64,000 nucleotides of DNA from Vombatus ursinus (GCF_900497805.2 NW_020948739.1:13546890-13610889); one strand, 5' to 3'. Positions 42,933 through 54,411 are shown, counted from the stretch's first letter. Notes: a model not told the origin generated them from the letters alone. Numbers and translations: made by a program.

Positions 42933-44124
42933 AGATTTGTGCGGGCAATAAGATTTGGGGCCGTGGGATGAAAGGTAGGTAGTATCTTGTGACTGGTTGA
43001 GAAAATCAAGTTATATTTCATGGGCCATGTATGACAAGAGTAGCCCAATGGTGCAGGATTCTTGGTTCAGAGGAAAATACTCTTAGGAAGAAGGAAATCT
43101 CTCTGTCTCTTTGTGGCTCTCTGGCTCTCTCTTTCTCTCTCTCTGTCTCTCTCTCTTTCCCCTAACCCCATTGACCATATTATTGGAGAAACTGGACCAG
43201 TAAGAAACAACATATCTATTCTGGAACAGAGAGAAACATATTGAGGAAAAACAGGTCTCCTGAGAAAAGGAAAATCTATATACTCACTTGTTCAAGCCTT
43301 AGGGCTGACGTCCTAAGGGAGTGTAAGGGGAAAAGTGACTACCCTGTGTCCCACCCAGTCATGGAGACTATGAGCACTTGACTGCTTCTGAATATTTTAT
43401 TCATTTTCTGATTTTATTTATTTTCTTAGGCAACTAAGTTTCCAGAGACAAAACTGACCAAGTTATAACTTTGTAAACTTTAAAAGGTTGGAAAATGCCA
43501 TGGTCCCATTAGCATCAGTAATAGTAACCACTCAAGTATCAGAAGCTGATACCAATGTCTGCATCTGGGGGGTGATAGAAACAAGGACAAACTAGATAGA
43601 CTGAGGAAAATGACTTCAGAGAGTATATACAAACCGTCAGAGCACAGCAGAGAGCTATACCTAAGAGGAACATGAAGACTCCCTTAAGGGACAAAAAGAC
43701 TTCCAGTAACCTAGAGAGGTGAAATGCCCCATTACCACATGAATTCTCTATATGTATGCATCAAAACTATGATATGTAATTCTGGGCCCATTCTCCTCAG
43801 AGATCTTCTGTATACAAAGGAAGACAGTGCCTCTGCTTTGGGAAAAATGATTTTGTAATTAATGTTCTTGCTATATCCTCTCACTAAATACCTTTCCCAA
43901 AAACTGACTCATTGTCGATGGGAAGCTCACTAAAGGGAGCTCTTGAGGGAAAATTCTAGAAACTTAGCCCTTATGGGGATCCTCCCATAAAAGGAGAGGT
44001 AGTCAGCTTCCCTTTGAGGATCCTAAACCAGAAATCAAAGTGCAAGTGACCCCTGTGTGGGTGCTACATTATTATCGGCCCTTAGCTCAATAAAACTGGT
44101 AAAACATACAATTGTAGTTATTCA
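42933..44124. other. Unassigned ~1.2-kb block
   Basis: No family recognised. Contains a short CT tract (43098-43157) and ends near 'gctcaataaaactgg'. Could be an old LTR-type or other retroelement, but no paired ends or duplication were found. Confidence 0.3.
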
Positions 44125-44440
44125 TTTGAAGAAAATGTATTAAACCTATTATATATAATGTTCTATACTAGGTACTGAGAATACAAAGACTAAAAAATCT
44201 CCATACTCAAGGGAATTACATTATACCTGAGTAAGAGAGGGAGAATGGATGAAAAGATAAACACAGAAGAGCATCTCATGTGTGATGAGAGTAGAACTAA
44301 AGGAGTGATGGAAATAAAATATTTTAAGAAAATTTAATAAGGGAGAGAGGACTTTATTCTCGGCAATCAAAGAAGACTTCTTTGAGAAGGCAGGACCTGA
44401 GCTGATCTTTAAAGGAAAAAAATAAAAGGCAAAAATGAGA
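44125..44440 (-). mobile_element. L2 LINE 3' fragment
   Basis: Antisense: 'ctaggtactgagaatacaaa', 'ttctttgagaaggcaggacc'. Confidence 0.65.
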
Positions 44441-45194
44441 AAGAAAAATTTCTGAGACATTACAAGAGTTCCTAATTCCTTGAGCCAAAAAATTTGCTTA
44501 AACTGATTGTTGATTTTTGTTTTTTATTTATATCAAGTTTTTGAAAGAATTTGTTAGTCTGTGGTCTCTATGTGTTCATAGTTTCACCAACTGCACAGTA
44601 GAGAGCCAGGCTAATTCTGATCTGTAAGTGAATTTGTAGTATGTAGGGGGCTTTGCAGCCTTTTGAAAAATCACTGATGTTAAGGAGCTAATTCTAGTAG
44701 AGATTAGGTTCACGTCCTGGAAATGAGATTTTGTGTAAAGGGCAATAGCACATGTACTTGGAAGGAAATTATGGAAATTGGAATTATTATGAGAAATTTT
44801 TTTAAAAAGACAAAACATTTTTGTCATGTTTGTGAGCTCAAAGTGCATTTAAATGTATCACTTTTCTTGGAAAAGGTGTAAAGTTGATATTTCCTACATA
44901 TTATTATCAGTAATGGTAACTCTCCAGTTCCTGTGATCTTCAGGACTGAGGTTTTACACCTCCAACCACACCTATATTTTAGAAAGATGTATGAAACAAA
45001 ATCATGTTACTTTTTCATTGCATACAAAAGAAAAGCATTTTCAGTTTAACAGGTTGGGAAACAGTAGCAGAGAAATGTTTCCTACTGAAGGCTATGTGAG
45101 GAAAGGTAAGCTAATTAATATCTAACACTTTTAGTATGTCATGGATTACAGTATATTGTCCAGACGTACAAAATGCCTTCCATCCTTGGAACCC
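44441..45194. other. Unassigned sequence
   Basis: No repeat or gene recognised. Confidence 0.45.
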
Positions 45195-45420
45195 ATAACG
45201 AGCTTTAAGTATGTGCTCATTAATCCTTGTAGCAGTTCACTGCGGTAGGTGGGTAGTAAGCAGGATTCTCCCCCCTCATTCTCTTTTTACAGATAGAGAA
45301 ATCTGAGGCACAGAGCTTAACAGGCTGGTTCAAGGTCACATAGTGTGAGTCAGTCACAGAGGTGTGAATAAAATTTGAATCGCCTGAGTCTGGGATCAGT
45401 GAATACCGTGCTGCCTCCAA
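45195..45420 (-). mobile_element. MIR SINE
   Basis: Antisense: 'gtatgtgctcattaatcctt', 'ctttttacagatagagaaat', 'ggttcaaggtcacatagtg'. Confidence 0.75.
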
Positions 45421-46362
45421 AGATAAATGGATGATATATGAGATCATTACATGTCTAAGGACATACAGTTGAGTGAAGAGCAGAGATGCAATACAGCCCC
45501 AGGGGCCTTCATTCCTCTCCTATGTCTCCTCTTAGCCCCTCACAAAGGGCTATGGTAAGGCTAGGGATTTTTCTTCCCGACAGGAAAGGCTAAGGCTGTT
45601 CCAGACCCTAACTACTTGCAATCTTTACCTGTTTTCCCCTCTAGATCTCTTACCTTTCTAGGTGGCTATCTCTTAGTCCCTGTGGGTATCCTTCCATCTC
45701 AGTGTCTCTGTACATATGAAGTGAGCAAATAAATGGGCTGTTTAACTTACTGTCTTTTTATTTCTTTACAACTCTATTTTACTTTAAAGAGGCTTGGAAT
45801 TATTCCTTTCATCTGAAAGTACAAAGTGCTATGTTAAACACTATGTGCATGAGTATGCCACTTAGGTAGCTTTCACATCCTGAGCATAGGAAAAGTCAAT
45901 AGTCCAGAATATCTAACTCCTTGAGACATTTGGAAGGCAAACAAAGCCTTTTCACTTTGGGAATATCTATGTTACTTTTTAAGCAGCTTTTGAAACTGAG
46001 GGTTTTTTGGATAAAGCATAATCATCCAAAAGAAAGAGGAAATGTGTATTGTTTATTACATGGGAAGGTTTTCTTTTTCCTTTACATGTGCATAAGGAAA
46101 TTCTGAAGCAAAGTTGACACTTTAAAATGGTTTTCTTTTTTCTAAATACATCATGCTGTCAAATTGGGAATGAATTGGATACCATAAACAGATATGTCTA
46201 CATTTGTCATTTAATTTGTATGATTTATTTCTTGACTGGGTTTTTTTTTTTTACCTTTTCATAACTGTAAAAAATATGTTTTGCTTATACCTCATTTTAT
46301 GACTTAAGGTTGGGGATATAGATACATATATATGTATATGCTTATGCATATACATATATTTA
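45421..46362. other. Unassigned sequence
   Basis: No repeat family or gene recognised. Confidence 0.45.
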
Positions 46363-46560
46363 TTAGACAGAACCTTAGCAACCATCTAGTTGAATCCATA
46401 TATGACAGGAATCCCTATTAATCAGTTCCATTCCAAGTACCTACTATGTGCCAGGCACTCTGCTAATAGCTAAGGATACAAAGAAATGCAAAACAATTCC
46501 TTCTCAAAAGGAGCTCATGGTCTAATGTAAAACAAGATAGATACAGGATAAGTTGTAGCT
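46363..46560 (-). mobile_element. MIR3 tail fragment and L2 3' fragment
   Basis: 46363-46408 is an antisense L3-type tail ('aaccttagcaaccatctagt'). 46425-46560 is antisense L2 ('tatgtgccaggcactctgct', 'caaaaggagctcatggtcta'). Confidence 0.7.
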
Positions 46561-46603
46561 ACTCCATCTTCAGTGTTCATACAGTCTCTAATTGAACACT
46601 TTT

Positions 46604-47166
46604 TTTGCATAAGCATTTTAATTTTTTAATTTTAACAGTTCAAACAGAAGTCAGCTAGATAACATAAAAACAGGGTATGTGCACACAATTTACAGCTATT
46701 TACGTAGGTGCAAGAATAGCAAACTTCACAAGAATGTCAGAGTATTTCAACTTTCATGAAGTCGACTATTTAAATATGACTTATGGATTGTAATTTAAAA
46801 ATTCACATATGTAGGGGTAAAGACAAAAAAAAAACTACACAAACTCATAAGTGATATTAGAATTTTCAATTCCTGGAAGGGTTAGTATAAAAATGAGCAC
46901 AGAAGTAAGTAACATGAAGGACAGGCAAGAGGGGATGGGTAGGCAGAAAGAAAGAGTACATTGTTTGTCAAAGGGTATTTCAGGGTTCATTTTAAAGAGT
47001 TTTCTACAAAAGTCTTTTCCCAATATAAATTCTTTGGAAGTAATATCTCAGGAATGTTAAAAGTCATGACCAATGCTGGAATAGGAAAGGGATGAAGTAT
47101 GCTATCACAAAAGGTGTTCCCACTGTACTCACAGAACTGGACAGGGTCATGTAAACAACTAACAAT
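46604..47166 (-). pseudogene. Probable retrocopy of an mRNA 3' end, gene unknown
   Basis: This interrupts the CR1 copy. Its flanks, 46586-46603 and 47167-47183, both carry the same CR1 site (about 'ctaWttgaaSactttt'), as a diverged target duplication. On the minus strand it ends with an ATTAAA poly(A) signal (46622-46617), about 10 nt, and then a short A-run (46606-46600). The remainder is AT-rich like a 3' UTR. The 62-codon minus-strand frame (46835-47023) is not recognisable. I cannot name the parent gene. Confidence 0.55.
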
Positions 47167-47505
47167 GCTATTTGAAGACTTTTAAGGAGGTAAAACCCAC
47201 CACCTCTTAGGGCACCCTTTTCTACTTAGAGATAGCTCTTGATTGTTAGGAAGTTTTTCCTGACATCTAGCCTAAATTTGCTTCCTTGCAACTTCTTCCC
47301 ATTCATTACTTCTGGTTCTACCCTGTAGGGGTAAACAGAACAAATGTAATCCTTCCTTCACAATATGAATACAGCCCTTCACATACATGAATACAGCTAT
47401 CACATTCCAGCTATATCTTCTCATCTTCCCTCTGAACATGCTCAGTTCCATCAGCTGATCCCCATGTAACCATAGGGATCTCTATGTTTGGCTCTTGTTC
47501 TAATG

Positions 47506-48537
47506 AGCCAAATTTAGAAGATCTCAGGTTTGTAGTAATTCTGCCCTTAGGAGAGTAGTTATGAAACATGAATAGCTTGTCATTATGCCTACAGTTAAAG
47601 AGTGAAAACTCTCAGAAAATGGGCTGTGAGGTTGGGATCTAGTCCAGCCCTGCCCTAGGAAAGGTCATTCTCATGTAGCGTCCAGGGCTGTTCTATGTCT
47701 GTCCTCATATTACTAAGACAAAGAAATGCAAAGGACAGGGTTAAGCCTATGTATTTATTAGAAAAAAAAAAGATTAGACTGGTCAGATGCAGTCTTTAAC
47801 AGAATAAAAGGATTTGATTAGAAATGGGTCTTATATACTTGAAATAAAAGGGGAGAGAGGGAGTAGGTAAGGACTACCAGTTCTTCCACGTATTTTTTGT
47901 TTAGTACTCCTGAACAAACACCATAATGAAAAAAGAATGTAGGCTTATGCCTTGCCACTTTGCCCTTTTAGATTTACTTCTCCCACTTTCTGCATTTGGA
48001 AGCATGGGTTTGAGAAAGGGAATTGTAAATGTCAATCTCAGTGTTTTTGTTGTTATTGTTCAGTTGTGACTGACTCTTCATGATCCCACTTTTCTTGGCA
48101 AAGATACTGAAGTGATTTGCCATTTCCTTCTCTGGTTCATTTTATAGATGAGGAAACTGAGACAGTTAAGTGCCTTGCGCAGGGTCACACAGTAAGGGTC
48201 TGAGTCTGGATTTGAACTCAGGTTTTTCTGACTGTAGGCCTGATGCACTATCCACTGTACCATCTAGCTGCCCTCAATCCCAGGGTATGGATTGTTTCTA
48301 CCTCCCTTCTCTCTCCTAACCCTCAAGAAATCCTTAAAACTCCCAATATAGGGGAAAGATCCTGCCCTCTGGTTCTGATTCTTTAGCTTCTTCTCTTTGA
48401 GCACTGGGAAGAATTACAATTTACATGGTCTTTAGCAACTTAAGTCCCCTTCAAGGCAGCCAATAAAAACATTTCCAGAAAGGCTGTTACATTCCTATAA
48501 CAAGGGCTGAAGGTGCTTTACTAACCTCTTTCCTCTC
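47506..48537. other. Unidentified ~1-kb insertion in CR1, carrying a MAR1
   Basis: It separates two CR1 segments that are adjacent in the element. No family recognised apart from the MAR1 at 48046-48276. An A-rich run lies at 47761-47771. Could be an LTR or other transposon, but no terminal repeats were found. Confidence 0.35.
48046..48276 (-). mobile_element. MAR1-type CORE-SINE
   Basis: Antisense and near full length: 'gttattgttcagttgtgact', 'ttttcttggcaaagatactg', 'cagggtcacacagtaagg', 'gtaccatctagctgccc'. Confidence 0.9.
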
Positions 48538-49127
48538 CTCTATATACCCCAATTTATCAATGACTTTAAACTCTGGCACTCAGAACTGAACACAATAGCC
48601 CAGGTGAAGTCTGATGAAGGCAGAGTACAGTGGGACTTTCACCTCTATATTCCTGGAAGACATGTGCCTCTTAATGAAGCCCAAGACTGCAAAAGCTTTT
48701 CTGGCTACCACATCATTCTTCTGACTAATTTTGAGCTTGCAGTACACATTTTAGTATACCTCAGATCTTCTTCAGAATGGTTTATCACCCCCATTGCCTC
48801 TTTCAATTTATACTGAGTGAAAATGATTCTTTTGTATCCACATAAGATTTTACATTTATCTCTATTGAATTTCGTCTTATTAGATTTAGCCCAGTGAGCT
48901 AGCTCACAAGACAAGAGTCTGACTTTATTATCAAATGTATTAGCTATCCCTCTTAGATTTATGTCATCTGCAGACTTGATTAGCATTCAGTCTTTGACTT
49001 TATCCAATCATTGATAAAAATGTCAAAAAGAACTGGGCCAAGCACAGATCCCTGAGGTACTTCACTGAAGACCTCCATGTTAACATTCAATCTATTTGAA
49101 TCTAGCCTTCCAAATAGTTAGGTATGA

Positions 49128-49250
49128 CCATAAGCAAGTAATTTGATTTCCCTGAGTCTGATTTTCTTTTCCATCTATAAAATTGGTATGGCACCTACTT
49201 CATTGGGTCCTTGTGAACATTACAATGTATGTAAAGTGCTTTGCAAATAA
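49128..49250 (+). mobile_element. MIR SINE 3' half
   Basis: 'ataagcaagtaatttgattt', 'ttccatctataaaattggta', 'atgtaaagtgctttgcaaat'. Confidence 0.8.
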
Positions 49251-49321
49251 TAGTAAGTATTTATTATGCACCTAGTATTTGTGCCAAAGAGAAAAATGAA
49301 GTAGTGCCTACCCTCTGTAAT

Positions 49322-49619
49322 AGTAGTTCTTAAACTGGGGTATGTGAACCTATTTTTAAAAATACTGTTAATTTAGGGGCTGCTAGGTGGCACAGTGGAT
49401 AGAGCACTGGCCCTGAAGTCAGGAGGACCTGAGTTCAAATCTGGCCTCAGACCAAACACTTGACACTTACTAGCTGTGGGACCCTGGGCAAGTCACTTAA
49501 CCCCAATTGCCTATATACATATTGTTAATTTAAAAAGCATTATTCTGAAAAAGATCCATAGGCCTCCCGCACTGCCATTTGGGTCCATTGAAGAGAAAAG
49601 GTTAAGAATCTCTCCTTTA
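49322..49619 (-). mobile_element. hAT (Charlie-like) element split by a SINE1
   Basis: 49322-49375 ('gtagttcttaaactggg') and 49519-49619 ('attattctgaaaaagatcca', 'aaggttaagaatctct'). Confidence 0.8.
49376..49518 (+). mobile_element. SINE1/WSINE1-type SINE, full length with target duplication
   Basis: 'ggggctgctaggtggcacag' to 'cacttaaccccaattgccta'. Flanked by 'atactgttaattta' (49362-49375) and 'atattgttaattta' (49519-49532), 13 of 14 identical. Among the least diverged SINEs in the window. Confidence 0.92.
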
Positions 49620-49884
49620 GAACCTTATGTTCTATTTGGGGGCATAACATACAAATATAAATATATAAATATATGCAAAATGTATAGAAAATAATATCAG
49701 GAAAATTTTGCATGGGAGGCACTGGTGATCAGGGGGTGGGGAGGTGGGGTATTAAGAAAATTCTCATGTAGGAAGTGGCAACCGATCTGAGTTTTGAAGC
49801 AAACTAGAAATTCTGATTTTAAGATGAGGAAGGAGTTTCTTCCAGACATGGAGGACAACCTATGCAAAAACATAAAGAAAGGAG

Positions 49885-50012
49885 ATCATAGAATCATTGA
49901 TGTAAAACTGGAAGGGACCTTAGAGGTCATCTAGCCCCACCCTCTAATTTTACAGATGAAGATGTTGAAGCCCAGGGAGGGAAGTGCCTTGCCCAAGGAT
50001 ATACAGTGAAGG
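49885..50012 (-). mobile_element. MIR3 SINE
   Basis: Antisense: 'atcatagaatcattgatg', 'ctggaagggaccttagaggt', 'aattttacagatgaagatg'. Confidence 0.85.
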
Positions 50013-50272
50013 AAAAATAAAATATAAGAAACTATACAAGGACACAGTAAAGCAGAGGGTCTCATCCACTGCTTTAAAAATTATTTTTTATCCTTGGGTA
50101 GGAGAAGGCTGTAGCTTTCTCTTAATGATTAACTCAACTCTGTTGTCTTAAATCATCAAATAGGCTTTAACAAACAGGGAATGTTTTCTCATTCTGATAA
50201 CAAATCCTGCCAATTGCATACGAAATATTCCTGGAGAAACCTTCCCCATCCTTTTCTCCCTGTTTGATTCTC

Positions 50273-50273
<1 letters not shown>

Positions 50274-50327
<54 letters not shown>

Positions 50328-50337
50328 NNNNNNNNNN

Positions 50338-50384
<47 letters not shown>
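50274..50384 (+). repeat. (CT)n microsatellite containing a 10-N gap
   Basis: Uninterrupted CT on both sides of ten N (50328-50337). The true length is unknown. Confidence 0.98.
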
Positions 50385-50387
<3 letters not shown>

Positions 50388-50499
50388 AAAGGTGTTACTT
50401 ATCTAAATTGCCATAGAATGCTATTTGTTGGGTTTGTAACCTTTACCATAGTGTGTGTTCAGGAAAGATTAGCACCTCAGATATGAGGCCTTGCTGAGC

Positions 50500-50983
50500 C
50501 TTTTACAGGGTTGCACATACATCTTTGGTGTCCACCTTCACCCAACTCTCACCTGTGGCTCCAAGAAGCTGTAGCATGCACAGTGGCCACACCCAAGTAA
50601 ACCATCTTGGCAGACAGGCTACACCAGATTGAGGGTAACCCATAGGCCTCAAACCCATAGGTGAGTAAGGGACAATGTCTATACCAAGCATGTGAAGACT
50701 TCCAGGGGCAGAATAGGTAGATGAGAACAAAGGCACCTGAAGCAGGTGCTATGGAGTGCTTAGAGCTTGGTCAGACATCAAAGACACCAAGGTCATCCAT
50801 TATATCCCGGGCCATTACCAGTCTTCTTGACTTTTGCCCTGCCATTGGACTTTGATGACTCTGGAAGAGAAAGTGAGGCTGAAGACTTTGTACAACTCTG
50901 CCTCATTTAAATCCAATTCACATGAAAGTCAAGCCATCACCCCACGATATCACTGGTCCTCTTTGAAAACAAAGGACAAACAA
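50500..50983 (+). mobile_element. RTE-like repeat, longer variant
   Basis: Second copy of the type at 22130-22540: 'ggtgtccaccttcacccaac', 'gcttagagcttggtcagaca', 'ggtcctctttgaaaacaaag'. It extends further 5' than the 22-kb copy. Confidence 0.8.
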
Positions 50984-51184
50984 CCTGTAAGAAGGGGCTA
51001 GACATTGAGACACAGTTCTTTATTGGGGAGTCACTTTCTAGTGTATGGCTGCTGAAACTAGCTTAGAATAAACTATTTTATTTTTAATCAGTTTCTGGAG
51101 TTATTAACCCAAGTCTTGCAAAAAAAACTGCTAGGTGAGATTTTCCCTGAACTCTCCAGGATTCTAGACTAAGAAATATCTCTA

Positions 51185-51260
51185 GAGGTAATAAGAGTTG
51201 AGGCAGAATTTGAACCCAGGTCCTCTGTCTCTAAAACCAGTGTTCTTTTCCCTGTAACAT
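51185..51260 (-). mobile_element. MIR-family SINE fragment
   Basis: Antisense: 'ggcagaatttgaacccaggt', 'cctctgtctctaaaacca'. Confidence 0.6.
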
Positions 51261-51440
51261 ATTATGCAAGGAACAGCAAAATGGCCAGTTTGACTGGACC
51301 AAATTGCACTCAAAGGCTAGCAGTGTATAATAAAGCTTAAAGGTAGTTTGGAGCCCGGTTGGGAAGGTTTTTAAATGCCAAAGATATTTGTATTTGATCC
51401 TAGAGGCCATATGGAGATAATATAACAAGGATTTTTAATC

Positions 51441-51795
51441 ATTTGAGGGTGGGGTTAGACCCAGTCTGTTAAAGCTGATAGACCCTCTTCTCAGAGTAAT
51501 GCATATAATAAAGATAATAATAATAATGATAATTTATACAGTGATTTAAGGTTTGCAAAGCATTTTATAAATAGTATTCCATTTGAACAACTGTGGGAGG
51601 TAAATGCTATTAGTATCCCCATTTATACAGATAAAGAAACTGAGGCCAGCAGAGGTTAAATGACTTGCCCAGAGTCACATAGCTAGCAAATGTCTGAGGC
51701 TGGATTTGAACTCAGATTCCTCACTTCAGGTAAAAGTAAAGGTATAATTTTTCCTGTATAAATTCATGGATCCACTGAAATTTAAGGCTAAGAAC
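51441..51795. mobile_element. hAT (Charlie-like) element split by a MIR
   Basis: Left 51441-51501 ('tagaccctcttctcagagta') and right 51746-51795 ('ttcatggatccactgaaatt', 'taagaacct'). Confidence 0.65.
51502..51745 (-). mobile_element. MIR SINE inside hAT inside L2
   Basis: Antisense: 'tttaaggtttgcaaagcatt', 'atgacttgcccagagtcaca', 'ggctggatttgaactcag'. Confidence 0.88.
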
Positions 51796-52330
51796 CTTAC
51801 ACTGTATTAAAATGTTTTGAGCAAGAGAGTGGTCTGATCAGAGCTATGCTTTAGAAACATCACACTAGCAGCTGGGTAGAGGAAAAATGGGGAAAGGGAG
51901 AGACTTGAGGGAGGGAGAGCAATTAAAATAGTCTAAATGAGAGCTAATAAGAGCCTGAACCAGGATGACAGTCACTTGAATGGAATGGAATGGAATGGAT
52001 GGAATGAAATCCAGAGATATTGTATATGTAGCATTGACAAGATTTGGAAACTGAATATGGATAGATAGGTGGGGAAGAATGTGGAGTCAAGGATGACTCT
52101 GAGATTCTGAACCTGGGTGTTTGAAAAGATGAAATATTTCAGTAGAAATAAGAAAAGAAGAAGGGTCAGGTTAAGGGTAAAGATAATGAGTTCTGTTTTA
52201 AACTTGTTAAGTCAAAGGCCTACAAGACATCTAGTTCAAAATATCCAATTGGTAATTGTGGATGACACTGAATCTCCAAGGAGAGACCAGGGTTGTTTAT
52301 GTAGATTGGAGATCATCTTTATAATGATAG

Positions 52331-52567
52331 TAGGCAAATAGATGGCTCTGTGGATAGAGCACTGGACCTGGAGTCAGGAAGACCTGAGTTCAAATCCAAA
52401 ATCAGACACTAGCTGTGTGACCTTGAGTAGGTCTCTTAACCTCTGTTTGCCTTTGGATAAGGAAATGGGAAACCACCCCAGTATCCTTGTCAAGAAAACC
52501 TCATGGCCAGTATTGGAGCAATATGGTCCACAGGGTCATGAAGAGCCAGACATGACTGAACAACAAC
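52331..52567 (+). mobile_element. MAR1-type CORE-SINE inside L2
   Basis: 'gcaaatagatggctctgtgg', 'tagctgtgtgaccttgagta', 'gtatccttgtcaagaaaacc', 'gacatgactgaacaacaac'. Confidence 0.92.
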
Positions 52568-53261
52568 ATATAATAGTTATAATGGAAAGCATGGTTGCTG
52601 ATAAAGTCTCTGAGAGTGTAGGTTTTGGAAAGAGAAGAAGAAGAATGTGCAAAACTAAACTGTGAGCTATACCCACAGTTAAAGGGTGGGATTATGATGC
52701 TTCTCCAGCAAAGGGGACCAGTCAGATTGGTAGAACCATGAAAACTCCGAGCATAGAAAGTATCCTGGAAGAAAAAGAGGTTAATAGTATCAAATGCTGC
52801 AGAAACCAAGAAAGATGAGGACTGAGAAAAGATATTGAATTTGACTATTAGGGAGTCATTGGTAACTTTGGAGAGAGCAGGTTCAGTAAAGTGATGAGGT
52901 CAGAAGCCAGGTTTTAAGGGGATAAGAAGTGAATGAGAGAACAGGAAGCATAGACTATGTTTATAGACTCTTCCTCAGTGAAATGGAAGACAGCTTGAGA
53001 GGAAGGTAGGGTCTGTTGAGGTTTTTTTGTTTGTTTTTGGTTTTTTGCTTTTTTATGATAAGGGAGAACTGTATCAATTTCTAGCCCATAGGGAAGGAGA
53101 CAACAAATAGGGAGGGACCGAAGAAGAGAAGTACTGATTGCAAGGGGCAGTCTGCCTAAAGAGAACTTTGTCCTGAGTATAAATCAAAGTATGAAATTGT
53201 TCTGGAGCTATCATTGTATAACAGCATTTTTTCTATACAATTTTTTTCTCCCTAGTTAGGG

Positions 53262-53900
53262 GATGGAAAAGCAGTGTGGTGTGGTACAAAGAGCATTGTC
53301 CTTAAAATCAGATCTGTGGTTTAATTTCTGACTGTAACATCAATTGTCAAGTCAAAAAACATTTATTAGGAACATACTAGTTGCCGGGCACTATACTAAG
53401 TGCTAGGGATACAGAGAAAGGTAAGACAAACAAACAAACGCTGCAACCTGCTCTCAAGGAGCTCACAGTCTAATGGGGGGAGACAATATTCAAACAAGAT
53501 CTACACAGGATAAATTGGAGTTAATCTCAAAGGAAAGGCACTGAGATTAAAGAAGATTGGGAAAGGCTTCTGGAAGAAGGTGGGATTTTAGCTGACACTT
53601 GAATGGAACCAGGGAAGCCAAGAGGTGGAGATAAGGAGGGAGACAATTCCAGCTAAGAGAGATAGCCAGTGCAAATGCCCCAAGTTGGGAAGTAGATTGT
53701 CTTGTTTGAGGATCAGCAACAAGGTCAGTGTCATTGGATAAGAGAATGGTGGAGGGGAGTAAAATATATAAGAGGAAAAGGATGTGATCTTCACTAGGTC
53801 ACCTAACTGCCCTGAGGTTTAGTTACCTTATCTGCAGAATGGGAATTCATAATAATTGTGAGGAAAACACTCTGTAAAACTGAAAGTCCTTTATATTTGA
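53262..53900 (+). mobile_element. MIR SINE split by L2
   Basis: Head 53262-53346 ('ggtacaaagagcattgtcct'); 3' part 53786-53900 ('ccttatctgcagaatggga'). Confidence 0.6.
53347..53785 (-). mobile_element. L2 LINE 3' end and UTR
   Basis: Well-preserved antisense L2: 'tgccgggcactatactaagt', 'tctcaaggagctcacagtct', 'ggcttctggaagaaggtggg'. Confidence 0.88.
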
Positions 53901-54411
53901 GGGGGAAGGAATCAGGATGATTTTCTATTGCAATAGTAATTCCTCTCTCATGTCTCTCCATCTACCCCTCCCAATCTCCTTGACTACTTCTCAGAGTTTT
54001 AGCACATTAGGTTTGTTTACAGATATGTACTGTGTTTACCAAGGCTTCCTGTATGGCAGCATCACTAACTTTACTGATTTCTGAATTTTAATGAGTGGCT
54101 GAATATTAAATTAAGAGAACATTTTAATCATTTTAAAGGCTTCTGAAGCTATTCAGAAGCTTTGATTTGATTAGCCCTGTTGATCGTTATCCATTTTTAG
54201 TTTGTACCCTACTGAATCACAAAGTCTTTATCAACTTCTTTTGTTCCCCAAAATGGATGGAGAAAACAACAGCTCTTTTAGGGAAGCTATTTAGTGGAAG
54301 TGCCTAGTTGAACAGTTTCCTTTGTGGGTTTCCTTGTTTTCTCTGGTCACATTAGACTTCACTGGACAGTTCTCAGGAAAATCCTCACAAATCTATATGG
54401 GATTAGATACA
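53901..54411. other. Unassigned sequence
   Basis: No repeat family or gene recognised. Confidence 0.45.

Larger units (their letters stand above)
46561..49127 (-). mobile_element. CR1/L3 LINE, split by two insertions
   Basis: Segments at 46561-46603, 47167-47505 and 48538-49127. On the minus strand 48705-48986 encodes 'SADDINLRGIANTFDNKV' (the FADD catalytic box, with Ser replacing Phe), 'CELAHWAKSNKTKFNRDKC' and 'KLVRRMMW'. Continuing in another frame it gives 'EVKVPLYSAFIRLHLGYCVQ', a clear CR1 signature. Upstream 49020-49075 matches 'VPQGSVLGP'. The 3' region near 47220-47500 is the standard CR1/L3 antisense UTR. Frames are broken, so it is dead. Confidence 0.85.
49252..49884 (-). mobile_element. 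L2 LINE 3' part split by a hAT element
   Basis: 49252-49321 ('agtatttattatgcacctag') and 49620-49884 ('accttatgttctatttgggg', 'aggaagtggcaaccgatctg') are consecutive antisense L2. Confidence 0.75.
51265..53170 (-). mobile_element. L2 LINE, long antisense copy with nested repeats
   Basis: L2 segments at 51265-51440, 51796-52330 and 52568-53170 run in antisense order: 3' UTR ('gggaaggtttttaaatgcca'), ORF2 end ('acatcacactagcagctggg', 'gagtcaaggatgactctgag') and the RT region ('aactttggagagagcaggtt', 'gatgaggtcagaagccaggt'). A short (GGAAT)n run lies near 51977-52005. No intact frame. Confidence 0.85.

Noticed and set aside
48705-48986. 93-codon minus-strand frame with a reverse-transcriptase motif
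   Set aside because: CR1/L3 LINE reverse transcriptase; flanking frames are broken and the copy is split by insertions.
51977-52008. (GGAAT)n reminiscent of satellite DNA
   Set aside because: Only a few units inside an L2 copy, so local slippage rather than a satellite array.
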